Shown here piece after piece: positions 41,670 through 50,715 of a DNA stretch of 64,000 bases. Under the pieces are notes generated by a model, which did not search any database, was not told where the DNA came from, and saw nothing but the letters and a program-made list of their open reading frames with translations. The first letter of the stretch is position 1, and every line of letters starts with the position of its first letter. This stretch comes from Streptomyces olindensis (GTDB lineage: Bacteria > Actinomycetota > Actinomycetes > Streptomycetales > Streptomycetaceae), in the NCBI GenBank assembly GCA_000696115.1, contig JJOH01000010.1, positions 7,126-71,125 of the forward strand. Reading direction: 5' to 3'. A program made the translations under genes and the position numbers.

Positions 41670-42797
41670 CTACTCGGACCTGCGATGCACCCGCGCGACC
41701 CAGTCCGCCGGTTTGGCGATCTCCGACTTGGTGGGGAGGGTGTTGGGCGAGGTCCACACGCGGTTGAAGCCGTCCATGCCGACCTCGTCGACGACGGCCC
41801 GGACGAAGCGTTCGCCGTCGCGGTACTGGCGGAGCTTGGCGTCCAGGCCGAGGAGCTTGCGCAGGGCGAGGTCGAGGCGGGAGGCGCCCTTGGCGCGGCG
41901 CTGCTGGAACTTCTCGCGGATCTCGCCGACGGACGGCACAACGGCCGGGCCGACGCCGTCCATGACGAAGTCGGCGTGGCCCTCCAGCAGGGACATCACG
42001 GCCGTGAGGCGGCCGAGGATCTCGCGCTGGGCGGGGGTCTGGACGATCTCGACGAGGGAGCGGCCGCCGTCGTCCTCCTCGGCCTCGGGGCGTCCTCCGG
42101 CGAGGCTCTGGGCGGCTTCGCGGACGCGTTCCAGGACGGTCATGGGGTCGACGTCGGTCTCCCCCAGGAACGACTGGATTTCACCCTCCAGGTGGTCCCT
42201 CAGCCAGGGCACGGCGGTGAACTGGGTGCGGTGGGTCTCCTCGTGGAGGCAGACCCAGAGGCGGAAGTCGTGGGGGTCGACGTCGAGTTCGCGTTCGACG
42301 TGGACGATGTTCGGGGCGACGAGGAGGAGCCGGCCGCCGCCGCTCTCGCCGGCCGGGAGCTCGCGACTGGCCGGGGCGAAGGTCTCGTACTGGCCGAGGA
42401 CGCGGGAGGCCAGGAACGACAGGAGCATGCCGAGCTCGACGCCGGTGACCTTGCCGCCGACGGCGCCCATGACCGCGCTGCCGGGGCTGCTGCCGCGCCG
42501 TTCCTGCATCTTGTCGAGCAGGGGCCGGAGGATCTCCCGGAACCCGGCGACGTTCGCGCGGATCCAGCCCGGGCGGTCGACGACGAGGACGGGGGTGTCG
42601 TGGCCCTCCTCGGTGCCGAGCCGGGTGAAGCCGCGGACGTGTTCCTCCGAGGACTTGGCGTGCCGGCGCAGTTCCGCGACGACGGCCCTCGCCTCGTCGC
42701 GACTGACCTCGGGGCCCGGCCGCACGAGCCGGGTCGCGGTCGCCACCGCGAGGTTCCAGTCGACCATGCCGGTTGAAGCACCACCGATGCTCGTCAT
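41670..42797 (-). CDS. Zinc-dependent metalloprotease of the DUF2342 / Zincin_2 family
   Basis: A 375-residue protein with the zincin motif HEETH near residue 185 (CLHEETHRTQF), typical of the family once annotated as coenzyme F420 biosynthesis-associated. No signal peptide is seen, so it is probably cytoplasmic. Conserved neighbours include the LEGHADFVMDGVG segment (a second His/Asp ligand region) and FQQRRAK. It is upstream of tilS and downstream of a 342-bp gap. Substrate unknown. Confidence 0.88.
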   Translation of the reverse strand: MTSIGGASTGMVDWNLAVATATRLVRPGPEVSRDEARAVVAELRRHAKSSEEHVRGFTRLGTEEGHDTPVLVVDRPGWIRANVAGFREILRPLLDKMQERRGSSPGSAVMGAVGGKVTGVELGMLLSFLASRVLGQYETFAPASRELPAGESGGGRLLLVAPNIVHVERELDVDPHDFRLWVCLHEETHRTQFTAVPWLRDHLEGEIQSFLGETDVDPMTVLERVREAAQSLAGGRPEAEEDDGGRSLVEIVQTPAQREILGRLTAVMSLLEGHADFVMDGVGPAVVPSVGEIREKFQQRRAKGASRLDLALRKLLGLDAKLRQYRDGERFVRAVVDEVGMDGFNRVWTSPNTLPTKSEIAKPADWVARVHRRSE

Positions 42798-43139
42798 GCG
42801 TCAACCGTACGTGAGCGCTCGCCGCGGGGGCAGGGCGGCGAGGGGTGGGTGATGCCGGGGTGCGCTTTCAGGCGTCCGGCGTCTCCAGGGCCGGCGGGGC
42901 CGGGTTTCCCGCCGGGCATCCAGCCTCGGGGCCCGCGTTCCTCCCCCGCGCTCCCGACTCCGCCCGAGTGGAGCACCCGCATCGCCCCAGCGGAACGAAA
43001 GCGGAACACCGCCCAGGGCTGTACGGATCGGCGCTGTACGGATCGACGCCCCGGGACGGAAGAGCGACGCCCCACGCCGGGGACGGCCGGCACAAGGCCC
43101 CGGGCGCGGGTCCCTCGGCGTCCGCCCCGCAGGGGCGCG
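42798..43139. other. Intergenic gap with short direct repeats
   Basis: 342 bp without a convincing gene. It contains a 13-bp direct repeat GCTGTACGGATCG at 43018-43030 and 43033-43045, a repeated GCGGAAC near 42990-43005, and a small terminator-like hairpin at 43123-43137 near the dacB end. Confidence 0.4.
43123..43137. terminator. Small terminator-like hairpin after dacB
   Basis: CGCCCC pairs with GGGGCG around a GCA loop, two bases before the stop end of the D-alanyl-D-alanine carboxypeptidase gene on the minus strand. Confidence 0.5.
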
Positions 43140-44720
43140 TCACCCGCAGCCGCACGCCGCCAGAGCCGTCGCCACCCTGTCCAGGGCCCTCTGGGTCGCC
43201 GCCGGGTTCCCCGGGTCCGTGCCCGTGGCCATGGCGGCGAACGCCAGCAGGCGGCCGTCCCGGTCGACCAGGGTGCCCGCGAGGGTGTGGACGCCGGTGA
43301 GGGTGCCGGTCTTGGCGCGGATGACGCCGGATGCTCCGTCCGTGTAGCGGGAGCTGAGCGTGCCCGTGAAGCCGGCGACGGGGAGGCCGGTGAGGGCCGG
43401 GCGGAGTTCGGGGTGGGACGGGTCGGCCGCCTTCGCCAGCAGGGCGGTGAGGAGGTCCGGTGTCAGGCGGTCGGCGCGGTCGAGGCCGCTGCCGTCCTTG
43501 AAGGCGGCGCCCTTGAGCGGCAGACCGAGTTCGCGCAGCTGGGCGCCGATGGCCCGGCCCGCGCCCGCGAAGTCGGCCCGTTCGCCGGTGGCGATCGCGG
43601 TCTGGCGGGCGAGGGCCTCGGCGATGTCGTTGTCGCTGTTGGTCAGCATGCGTTCGACGAGGGCCGACAGCGGGGGCGAGGAGACCGCCGCGAGGGTCTC
43701 GGCGCGGGTGGTGGCCTTGGACGGGCCGGGGGCCGTGGTCTTGATGCCGTGGGAGGTCAGGAAGTCCTCGAACTGGCGGGCCGCGTCCTCCGCCGGGTCC
43801 CTCACGCGGGCGACCGGGCCGCTCGTGGAGTCGTCCGTGCGGCCCTCGTCGGCCATCAGGGGGGTGACCAGGGCGAGATTGGGGTTGTTCCCGATCGGGT
43901 GCTTCGGGGAGCCCGCGTAGCGGGTCGTGTCGTAGGACAGGGTCACCTCGCGCACACCCCGCTCGGCGAGGGCGGCGGCCGTCTCGGCGGCCAGGGTGCG
44001 CAGGCTCGCCGCCCCCTCGGCCTTCTCGCGGGCCGTGAGGGTGGGGTCGCCGCCGCCGACGAGGACTACTTCCTTCGTGTCGGGTTCCAGCGCGGCGCGG
44101 GTGGTGAGGCGGTGGTCGGCGCCCATCGCGGACAGCGCGGCCACCGCCGTGGCGATCTTCGTCGTGGAGGCCGGGGTGAGCGCGGCGCCCGCGTGCGTGC
44201 CGTACAGGCGCCGGCCCGTGGTGACGTCGACGACGGCCGCGGCGGGCCGGGGGCCGAGCGCCGGGTCCTTCAGCAGGGGCGTGAGGGCCTTGGCGAGGGC
44301 CTTGCCGTCCGGGGCGGACTTCACGGTGCTGACGCCGCCGAGGCCGGTCAGCACGGGTCCGGCGCTGGGCGCGGGCCGGGGCAGGCCGGGCGCGCCGGAG
44401 GTACCGCCGTGATCTGTGCCACCCGCGCGGCCGAGGGCGGCGGCCCGGTCCCGCTCGGCCGTACGCTGACCCGAGGAGTCCCAGGGACCGGCGGCGGTCA
44501 CCACCCCGGCGGCCAGTGCCAGGCCGGCGGTGGCGGCACCCGCGGTGTACTGCCAGGTCTTCGGCCGCGTGACCCGCGCGACCTGCGGTTTCCCGGTCCG
44601 TACGAGCCGTGTGACCCGCGGTTTCGCGGCCGCTGCGGCCCGGGCCAGGCGCGGTCGTACGGCATCCGCGATCCGCACCACGTGCGGTCTCGCGGCCCGC
44701 CAAGGCCTCAGCTCTGGCAC
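43140..44720 (-). CDS. dacB: D-alanyl-D-alanine carboxypeptidase/endopeptidase, S13 (DacB) family
   Basis: A 526-residue low-molecular-mass penicillin-binding protein. The active-site motifs are all present: STTK near residue 184, SDN near 360 and KTG near 468. A long basic cytoplasmic N-terminus with PKVTR-like repeats precedes one transmembrane helix at about 55-75. The start at 44720 is chosen because AAGGGG is nine bases upstream; GTG 44726 has only three. It is divergent from ppa. The role is trimming or cutting peptidoglycan cross-links. Confidence 0.93.
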   Translation of the reverse strand: MPELRPWRAARPHVVRIADAVRPRLARAAAAAKPRVTRLVRTGKPQVARVTRPKTWQYTAGAATAGLALAAGVVTAAGPWDSSGQRTAERDRAAALGRAGGTDHGGTSGAPGLPRPAPSAGPVLTGLGGVSTVKSAPDGKALAKALTPLLKDPALGPRPAAAVVDVTTGRRLYGTHAGAALTPASTTKIATAVAALSAMGADHRLTTRAALEPDTKEVVLVGGGDPTLTAREKAEGAASLRTLAAETAAALAERGVREVTLSYDTTRYAGSPKHPIGNNPNLALVTPLMADEGRTDDSTSGPVARVRDPAEDAARQFEDFLTSHGIKTTAPGPSKATTRAETLAAVSSPPLSALVERMLTNSDNDIAEALARQTAIATGERADFAGAGRAIGAQLRELGLPLKGAAFKDGSGLDRADRLTPDLLTALLAKAADPSHPELRPALTGLPVAGFTGTLSSRYTDGASGVIRAKTGTLTGVHTLAGTLVDRDGRLLAFAAMATGTDPGNPAATQRALDRVATALAACGCG

Positions 44721-44805
44721 GACCACCAGCCCCTTTCGCGATCACACACCTGCGTGAGGGACACTTAACCACCAGAACTATGTGTTGATCATGGAGGAGC
44801 CACCG

Positions 44806-45297
44806 GTGGAGTTCGACGTCACGATCGAGATTCCGAAGGGTTCGCGCAACAAGTACGAGGTGGACCACGAGACCGGTCGTATCCGCCTGGACCGGCGACT
44901 CTTCACCTCGACCGCCTACCCGACCGACTACGGCTTCGTCGAGAACACCCTCGGCGAGGACGGCGACCCGCTGGACGCGCTGGTCATCCTCGACGAGCCG
45001 ACGTTCCCGGGCTGCCTCATCAAGTGCCGTGCGATCGGCATGTTCCGCATGACGGACGAGGCCGGCGGCGACGACAAGCTGCTGTGCGTGCCGGCGACGG
45101 ACCCGCGCGTGGAGCACCTGCGCGACATCCACCACGTGTCGGAGTTCGACCGCCTGGAGATCCAGCACTTCTTCGAGGTCTACAAGGACCTGGAGCCCGG
45201 CAAGTCGGTCGAGGGCGCCAACTGGGTGGGCCGTACGGACGCGGAGGCCGAGATCGAGCGGTCCTACAAGCGCTTCAAGGAGCAGGGCGGTCACTGA
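44806..45297 (+). CDS. ppa: Inorganic pyrophosphatase (family I)
   Basis: A 163-residue soluble enzyme hydrolysing pyrophosphate. The metal-binding signature DGDPLDAL, the [13 protein letters not shown]-terminus and the PATDPR segment are standard. The GTG at 44806 follows GGAGGAG with seven bases spacing; an ATG upstream overlaps that ribosome site. A strong terminator lies just after the gene. Confidence 0.97.
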   Translation: MEFDVTIEIPKGSRNKYEVDHETGRIRLDRRLFTSTAYPTDYGFVENTLGEDGDPLDALVILDEPTFPGCLIKCRAIGMFRMTDEAGGDDKLLCVPATDPRVEHLRDIHHVSEFDRLEIQHFFEVYKDLEPGKSVEGANWVGRTDAEAEIERSYKRFKEQGGH

Positions 45298-45319
45298 TCC
45301 CCGCCCCCTCTGATGCCCA

Positions 45320-45347
45320 CGGGCCGCACGCGTGCGCGTGCGGCCCG
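45320..45347. terminator. Terminator after ppa
   Basis: CGGGCCGCACGC (45320-45331) pairs perfectly with GCGTGCGGCCCG (45336-45347) around GTGC, 22 bp after the ppa stop. Confidence 0.8.
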
Positions 45348-45419
45348 TTCGTCCGTGTGTGCGCATACTGAGGCTGATGGGGTACCGAGGCTGACGTGTC
45401 GTACAGGGAGCGCCAGGCA

Positions 45420-47117
45420 GTGACGGACGCGGAGGACCGCAAGCCGAAGTCGGACGAGGCCAGGAGTGCGTTCCTGCCTCCGGGCGGGGCCGCCGTCGAC
45501 GGGGACATGTCGACGACGTCGGAGTTCGCGATCCCCGAGGGGCTGGCCGTCCACCGGCCGGCCGGTACGGAGTCGGAGACCACGTCCGAGTTCGCCCTGC
45601 CGGAGGGGCTGGACGTGGCGCCGGCGCCCGCGGCGGAGCCGGAGGGGTCGGCGTTCACGCCGCCGAGCACGTACAGCGCCAAGCACGCCCCGTCCGCGTT
45701 CACCCCGCCGACCGGGATCCCCGTGGTCAGCCTGACCAAGGACGTGCCCTGGCAGGACCGGATGCGCACCATGCTGCGCATGCCGGTGGCGGAGCGGCCG
45801 GCACCGGAGGCGATCCAGCGCGGCGGCGACGACTCGGCGCCCGCGGTGCCGCGCGTGCTCGACCTGACGCTGCGTATCGGCGAGTTGCTGCTGGCGGGCG
45901 GTGAGGGCGCCGAGGACGTGGAGACGGCGATGTTCGCCGTCTGCCGGTCCTACGGGCTGGACCGCTGCGAGCCCAACGTCACCTTCACGCTGCTGGCGAT
46001 CTCCTACCAGCCGTCGCTGGTCGACGATCCGGTCACGGCGTCGCGGACCGTGCGCCGCAGAGGGACCGACTACACGCGGCTGGCGGCCGTGTACCAGCTG
46101 GTGGACGACCTCAGCGACGACGAGACGGCGGTATCCCTGGAGGAGGCCTACCGGCGGCTCGCGGAGATCCGCCGGAACCGGCACCCGTATCCCGGCTGGG
46201 CGCTGACCGCCGCGAGCGGGCTGCTGGCGGGTGCGGCCTCCGTGCTGGTCGGCGGTGACCTCATCGTGTTCGTCGCGGCGGCGCTGGGCGCGATGCTCGG
46301 CGACCGGCTGGCGTGGCTGTGCGCGGGGCGCGGGCTGCCGGAGTTCTACCAGTTCACGGTGGCCGCGATGCCGCCGGCCGCGATCGGGGTCGCGCTGACG
46401 CTGGGCCACGTCGACGTGAAGGCCTCCGCGGTCATCACCGGTGGGCTGTTCGCGCTGCTGCCCGGGCGGGCGCTGGTGGCGGGGGTGCAGGACGGGCTGA
46501 CCGGTTTCTACATCACCGCGTCGGCGCGTCTGCTGGAGGTCCTGTACTTCTTCGTGGGCATCGTCGCGGGTGTGCTGCTGGTGCTGTACTTCGGCGTGCA
46601 ACTGGGGGCCCCGCTGAACCCCGACGCGGCGCTCGGGGTCTCGGACGACCCGGTGCTGCTGATCGGCGCGTCGATGCTGCTGTCGCTGGCCTTCGCGGTG
46701 CTGCTCCAGCAGGAACGATCCACCGTGGTGTGGGTGACGCTGAACGGGGGCGTCGCGTGGGTCGTGTACGGCGCGATGCACTACGCGGGGGACATCTCGC
46801 CGGTGGCGTCCACGGCGGCGGCCGCCGGGCTGGTGGGGTTGTTCGGGCAGTTGCTGTCCCGGTACCAGTTCGCCTCCGCGCTGCCCTACACGACCGCGGC
46901 GATCGGGCCCCTGCTGCCCGGTTCCGCCACGTACTTCGGGCTGCTGGCCATCGCGCAGAACGAGGTGGACGCGGGGCTGGTGTCGCTGTCGAAGGCGGTG
47001 GCCCTGGCCATGGCCATCGCCATCGGGGTGAATCTGGGGTCCGAGATCTCCCGGATGTTCCTGCGGATCGGGTCCGCGGAGAAGCGGCGGGCCGCCAAGC
47101 GGACCAGGGGCTTCTAG
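45420..47117 (+). CDS. Threonine/serine exporter family protein (ThrE-like)
   Basis: A 565-residue integral membrane protein with about 130 residues of disordered, Thr/Pro-rich N-terminus containing a repeated TSEFAxPEGL motif, then the ThrE N-terminal domain (DLTLRIGELLLAGGEGAEDVETAM) and ten or so helices of the ThrE and ThrE_2 modules. The Corynebacterium homologue exports threonine and serine. Two starts are possible: GTG 45396 and GTG 45420, the latter nine bases after AGGGAG. Confidence 0.9.
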   Translation: MTDAEDRKPKSDEARSAFLPPGGAAVDGDMSTTSEFAIPEGLAVHRPAGTESETTSEFALPEGLDVAPAPAAEPEGSAFTPPSTYSAKHAPSAFTPPTGIPVVSLTKDVPWQDRMRTMLRMPVAERPAPEAIQRGGDDSAPAVPRVLDLTLRIGELLLAGGEGAEDVETAMFAVCRSYGLDRCEPNVTFTLLAISYQPSLVDDPVTASRTVRRRGTDYTRLAAVYQLVDDLSDDETAVSLEEAYRRLAEIRRNRHPYPGWALTAASGLLAGAASVLVGGDLIVFVAAALGAMLGDRLAWLCAGRGLPEFYQFTVAAMPPAAIGVALTLGHVDVKASAVITGGLFALLPGRALVAGVQDGLTGFYITASARLLEVLYFFVGIVAGVLLVLYFGVQLGAPLNPDAALGVSDDPVLLIGASMLLSLAFAVLLQQERSTVVWVTLNGGVAWVVYGAMHYAGDISPVASTAAAAGLVGLFGQLLSRYQFASALPYTTAAIGPLLPGSATYFGLLAIAQNEVDAGLVSLSKAVALAMAIAIGVNLGSEISRMFLRIGSAEKRRAAKRTRGF

Positions 47118-47124
47118 CTCCGCC

Positions 47125-47140
47125 GGCGGCTGCGGCCGCC
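47125..47140. terminator. Bidirectional hairpin between the ThrE-like gene and dedA
   Basis: GGCGGC and GCCGCC pair around TGCG between two convergent genes 30 bp apart. Confidence 0.5.
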
Positions 47141-47147
47141 CCGTGGG

Positions 47148-48020
47148 TCAGTAGCCGCCGTTGTAGGGCCGCTGGTTGCCCTGCTGCGTGCCGTACGGCT
47201 GCTGCTGACCGTAGCCCGGGCCCTGGGGGTACTGGCCGTAGTACTGCTGGTCGTCGTAGCCGTTCTGGTTGCCGTACGGGGGCTGCTGCGGCTGGTGGTG
47301 GGGCGGGCGGTCGTCCGGGGTGATGCGGCGGAGCTGGGTCGTCGCGTCGTCCATGACCGGGAGGTGGGGCTGCGTGGCGGCGGGGTCCTGCGCCACGGCA
47401 CGCTTCTTCTTCGACCGCTCGCGCAGGTACTCGATGATGATCGGGACGACGGAGACGAAGACGATCAGGACGAGAATCGCCTCGACGTTCTTCTTGATGA
47501 AGTCGATCTGGCCGAGCCAGTAGCCCGCCAGGGTGACGCCGGTGCCCCAGGCGATGCCGCCGATGACGTTGTACGTGAAGAACGTGCGGTACTTCATGCG
47601 GCCGGCGCCCGCGACGATCGGGGCGAAGGTCCGCACGATCGGGACGAAGCGGGCCAGCACGATCGCCTTGGGGCCGTACTTCTCCATGAACTCGTGGGCC
47701 TTGTCCAGGTTCTCCTGCTTGAAGAGCTTGGAGTTGGGCCGGTTGAAGAGCTTCGGGCCCAGGAACTTGCCGATCATGTAGCCCACTTGGTCGCCGACGA
47801 CGGCGGCGATCACGATCAGCGTGCACACCAGCCACAGCGGCTGGGTGATGTAGGTGCCCTCGGCCACGAAGAGGCCCGCCGTGAACAGCAGGGAATCGCC
47901 CGGCAGGAACGCGAACAGCCCGGACTCGGCGAAGACGATCAGCAGGATGCCGGGCAGGCTGAAGGTCTCGATCAGGTAGTTCGGGTCGAGCCACTCGGGG
48001 CCGAGCGCAAGCGTGGTCAC
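47148..48020 (-). CDS. DedA family membrane protein
   Basis: A 290-residue protein of the DedA/SNARE-associated family, recently linked to lipid-carrier (undecaprenyl phosphate) flipping and membrane homeostasis. The reentrant-loop motif FLPGDSLLF and the second RFVPIVRTFAPIVAG are clear. The C-terminal 80 residues are Gln/Tyr/Gly/Asn-rich and disordered (YGQQQPYG repeats), an unusual hydrophilic tail. The start is GTG 48020. Confidence 0.92.
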   Translation of the reverse strand: MTTLALGPEWLDPNYLIETFSLPGILLIVFAESGLFAFLPGDSLLFTAGLFVAEGTYITQPLWLVCTLIVIAAVVGDQVGYMIGKFLGPKLFNRPNSKLFKQENLDKAHEFMEKYGPKAIVLARFVPIVRTFAPIVAGAGRMKYRTFFTYNVIGGIAWGTGVTLAGYWLGQIDFIKKNVEAILVLIVFVSVVPIIIEYLRERSKKKRAVAQDPAATQPHLPVMDDATTQLRRITPDDRPPHHQPQQPPYGNQNGYDDQQYYGQYPQGPGYGQQQPYGTQQGNQRPYNGGY

Positions 48021-48155
48021 GGGGATGTGGCTCCTGCTGCTGTGAGATGCGGGCTGGGGCTGGCTGCCTCAAAGTATCAACGCAGCCGTCACGACCCAGG
48101 TTCCATGGGGGTACCCAGAATGCACTGTGGGCCCTCCCGGAGAAAGCTGAGAAGC

Positions 48156-48521
48156 ATGGGCATCGATGAATACGGCGGCGGGCAGGGCCCTCAGCCCGAT
48201 GTGCTCGTCGTCACCACGAACGACGTACCCGGATACCGCGTGCAGGAGGTCCTCGGCGAGGTCTTCGGCCTGACCGTGCGCTCCCGGCACGTGGGCAGCC
48301 AGATCGGCGCCGGGCTGAAGTCGATGGTCGGCGGTGAGCTGCGGGGGCTCACCAAGACCCTCGTGCAGACCCGCAACCAGGCCATGGAGCGACTCGTCGA
48401 ACAGGCACGCGCGCGTGGCGCCAACGGCGTGCTCGCGTTCCGCTTCGACGTGACGTCGGCGGCGGACGTGGGCACCGAGGTGTGCGCGTACGGCACGGCG
48501 GTGGTCCTGGCCCGGGAGTGA
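48156..48521 (+). CDS. YbjQ/DUF74 family heavy-metal-binding-like protein
   Basis: A 121-residue protein of the YbjQ family: conserved VVTTNDVPGYRVQEVLGEVFGLTVRS, GGELRGLTKTL and ARARGANGVLAFRFD. It forms pentamers in characterised structures; function unclear. It is divergent from dedA and convergent with the tipA-like gene. The ATG at 48156 has a short GAGAAG ribosome site. Confidence 0.9.
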   Translation: MGIDEYGGGQGPQPDVLVVTTNDVPGYRVQEVLGEVFGLTVRSRHVGSQIGAGLKSMVGGELRGLTKTLVQTRNQAMERLVEQARARGANGVLAFRFDVTSAADVGTEVCAYGTAVVLARE

Positions 48522-48537
48522 GGTCCCGGGCCGGGGA

Positions 48538-49299
48538 TCAGGAGGTGTGGCGGGCGGCGTTCGCGGTGATCGCGTCCCTGAGGTGCTCGGCGAGGCCGGG
48601 GCGCATCGACTCGTAGAACGCCTTGAAGCGCTCGTCGGCGACGTACATCTCGCCCAGGCGGCGGTGCTGCTCGTGGGAGCACTCGTAGTACCAGGTGCAG
48701 ATGTGCTGCCGGTGCTCCTCCGCCAGGGCCATGGCCGCCTCGCCGGTGGGCGGTTCGCCGGCGGCCATCAGGGCGCCGTAGCGCTCGCCCCAGTCGGCGG
48801 TCTGGTCCTGGATCCGCTGCCAGTCCTCCTTGGTGTAGCGGGCGACGCGGCGCTGCGACTCGGCGTACTGCTCGGTGCCGCCCCAGCGCGCTTCCGCCTC
48901 GTCGGCGTACTGCTCCGGGTCCTTGTCCCCGAAGACCTCGAACTTCTCCTCGGGCGTGAGGTTGATGCCCATCTCGCGTGCCTCCATGGCGTGCTCCACG
49001 GCCGCCGCCATCTTCGTCAGCCGTTCGATCCGGGCGGTCAGCAGGTCGTGCTGCCGGCGCAGGTGGGCGCGCGGGTCCGCCTCCGGGTCGTCGAGCAGGA
49101 CGGCGACCTCGTCGAGGGGGAAGCCGAGCTCCCGGTAGAACAGGATCTGCTGCAGCCGGTCGAGGTCGGCGTCGCCGTAGCGCCGGTGGCCCGCGTGGCT
49201 GCGCTCGCTCGGGGCGAGCAGGCCGATGGCGTCGTAGTGGTGCAGGGTGCGCACCGTGACGCCGGCGAAGCCCGCGACCTGTCCCACGGAGTAGCTCAC
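48538..49299 (-). CDS. tipA: TipA-like MerR regulator with TipAS antibiotic-recognition domain
   Basis: A 253-residue protein, the length of TipAL. The MerR helix-turn-helix (VGQVAGFAGVTVRTLHHYD) and coiled coil fill residues 1-109. An internal ATG at Met110 (MGINLTPEEKF) begins the 144-residue TipAS domain, which binds thiopeptides. Cys207 is present, but position 214, a cysteine in the S. lividans protein as I recall it, is Arg here. An extra Cys201 is present. The start is GTG 49299 after AAGGGAG. Confidence 0.93.
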   Translation of the reverse strand: MSYSVGQVAGFAGVTVRTLHHYDAIGLLAPSERSHAGHRRYGDADLDRLQQILFYRELGFPLDEVAVLLDDPEADPRAHLRRQHDLLTARIERLTKMAAAVEHAMEAREMGINLTPEEKFEVFGDKDPEQYADEAEARWGGTEQYAESQRRVARYTKEDWQRIQDQTADWGERYGALMAAGEPPTGEAAMALAEEHRQHICTWYYECSHEQHRRLGEMYVADERFKAFYESMRPGLAEHLRDAITANAARHTS

Positions 49300-49335
49300 T
49301 TCCGCTCCCTTCTTCTTCCGCGCTCCACGGTCGGG

Positions 49336-49357
49336 CCTCACGCCACGTGAGGTGCAA
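49336..49357 (-). promoter_or_regulatory. tipA promoter with MerR-type operator
   Basis: CCTCACG-N3-CGTGAGG (49336-49352) is a perfect dyad. It sits inside a long spacer of about 19 bp between TTGCAC (the minus-strand -35, 49352-49357) and a weak -10 GACCGT. A 19-bp spacer with a central dyad is the hallmark of MerR-activated promoters. The same CCTCACG/CGTGAGG core is what I recall from the S. lividans tipA promoter. Confidence 0.75.
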
Positions 49358-49395
49358 GCGTGTTTCCTGTTTGTGCCGTTTGATCCCTTTATCGT

Positions 49396-50688
49396 GTGCC
49401 CGTGGTCCAGGACAGCGAGCAGCGGGCGCCCTCCGTCACCCCCGCGACCCCCGCGCGCGTGCTGCTGCCGTCGATCCTGCCCGCCGTGGCGGTCGGGGTG
49501 GTCTCCTGTCTGGTCCTGGTGGGGGTGGGCGTCGCCGCCGAGGAGCTCCAGGACCTGCTGTGGGGGCCGCTGCCGGACGCGCTGGGGATCGGCCGGTACT
49601 CCGTGGCGTGGATGTTCGTGATGCTGGTCGCGACCGGTGCGGCGGTCGGGCTGGTGGTGTGGAAGGTGCCCGGACACGCGGGCCCCGATCCGGCCACCGT
49701 CGGTCTGGACGCCCCCGTCCTGCCGCCCGCGGTGCTGCCGGGGCTGCTGCTGGCGACCGCGCTGATGCTGGCCGGCGGACCCAGCCTCGGCCCCGAGAAC
49801 CCGATCATCGCCGTGAACGTCGGCCTGGCGGTCTGGCTGGGCGGCCGGGCCCTGCCCCGCGCCCCGGGCCGGATGTGGCCGGCCCTGGCGGAGGCGGCGA
49901 CGATCGGCGCACTGTTCGGCACCCCCGTGGCGGCCGCCCTGGTGATCTCCGAGGCGCTGGCCCGGGAGGAGACCCGCGGCCTGCTGTGGGACAACCTCTT
50001 CCCGCCGCTGACCGCCGCGGCGGCCGGTGCCCTGACCGCCACCCTCGTCGAGCACCCGAGCTTCGACCTGGACCTGCCGTCCTTCGGGCGGCCGGGCTGG
50101 GGCGATCTGTCGGCGGCGCTCGTGGTGGCCTCGGCGGGCGCGCTGCTCGGCACGGGCGCCGTGCGCTCCTTCCCCCACGTCCACGGGGCCTTCCGGCGGC
50201 TGCGGCACCCGATGCTGATGCTCCCGGCGGGCGGGGCCGTGTTGGGCGTGCTGGCGGCCCTGGGCGGCCATCTGACGCTGTTCAAGGGGCTCGACGAGAT
50301 CGCGGTGCTGGCCCGCGACCCGGAGGGGCGGTCGGCCGGGGAGTTCGCCGTCCTGACGGTGGTGAAGCTGGCCGCGCTGGTCGTCGCCGCCTCCTGCGGG
50401 TTCCGCGGCGGGCGCATCTTCCCCGCCGTGTTCGCCGGCACCGCCCTCGGCCTGTGCGCGCACGCCCTGGTGTCCGGGGTGCATCCGTCGGTGGGGGTGT
50501 CGGCCGGGGTGCTCGGGATGCTGCTGGCCATCACCCGGCAGGGCTGGGTGAGCCTCTTCGTCGCCGCGGTGCTGGTCGCCTCGCCGGGGGTCATCGCCCT
50601 GCTCTGCATCGCCTCGCTGCCGGCCTGGCTGCTCGTTACGGGCCGGCCGCAGATGCAGCTGCGCCCGGACGGGACACCGGTCCGCTGA
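49396..50688 (+). CDS. ClC-family chloride channel/antiporter
   Basis: A 430-residue membrane protein with ten or more helices. The ClC selectivity motifs are GGPSLGPENP (about residues 133-142) and GFRGGRIFPAVFAG (about 333-346). The gating glutamate equivalent is Glu140 in GPENP. Some members are H+/Cl- exchangers. It is 27 bp before the glutamate decarboxylase gene on the same strand; GTG 49396 starts it. Confidence 0.9.
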   Translation: MPVVQDSEQRAPSVTPATPARVLLPSILPAVAVGVVSCLVLVGVGVAAEELQDLLWGPLPDALGIGRYSVAWMFVMLVATGAAVGLVVWKVPGHAGPDPATVGLDAPVLPPAVLPGLLLATALMLAGGPSLGPENPIIAVNVGLAVWLGGRALPRAPGRMWPALAEAATIGALFGTPVAAALVISEALAREETRGLLWDNLFPPLTAAAAGALTATLVEHPSFDLDLPSFGRPGWGDLSAALVVASAGALLGTGAVRSFPHVHGAFRRLRHPMLMLPAGGAVLGVLAALGGHLTLFKGLDEIAVLARDPEGRSAGEFAVLTVVKLAALVVAASCGFRGGRIFPAVFAGTALGLCAHALVSGVHPSVGVSAGVLGMLLAITRQGWVSLFVAAVLVASPGVIALLCIASLPAWLLVTGRPQMQLRPDGTPVR

Positions 50689-50715
50689 CCCAACCATCCC
50701 CCTTTGGAGGCTCCC

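Noticed and set aside
43018..43045. Mobile element footprint from the 13-bp direct repeats
   Set aside because: The repeats are only 15 bp apart start to start, with no terminal inverted repeats or transposase.
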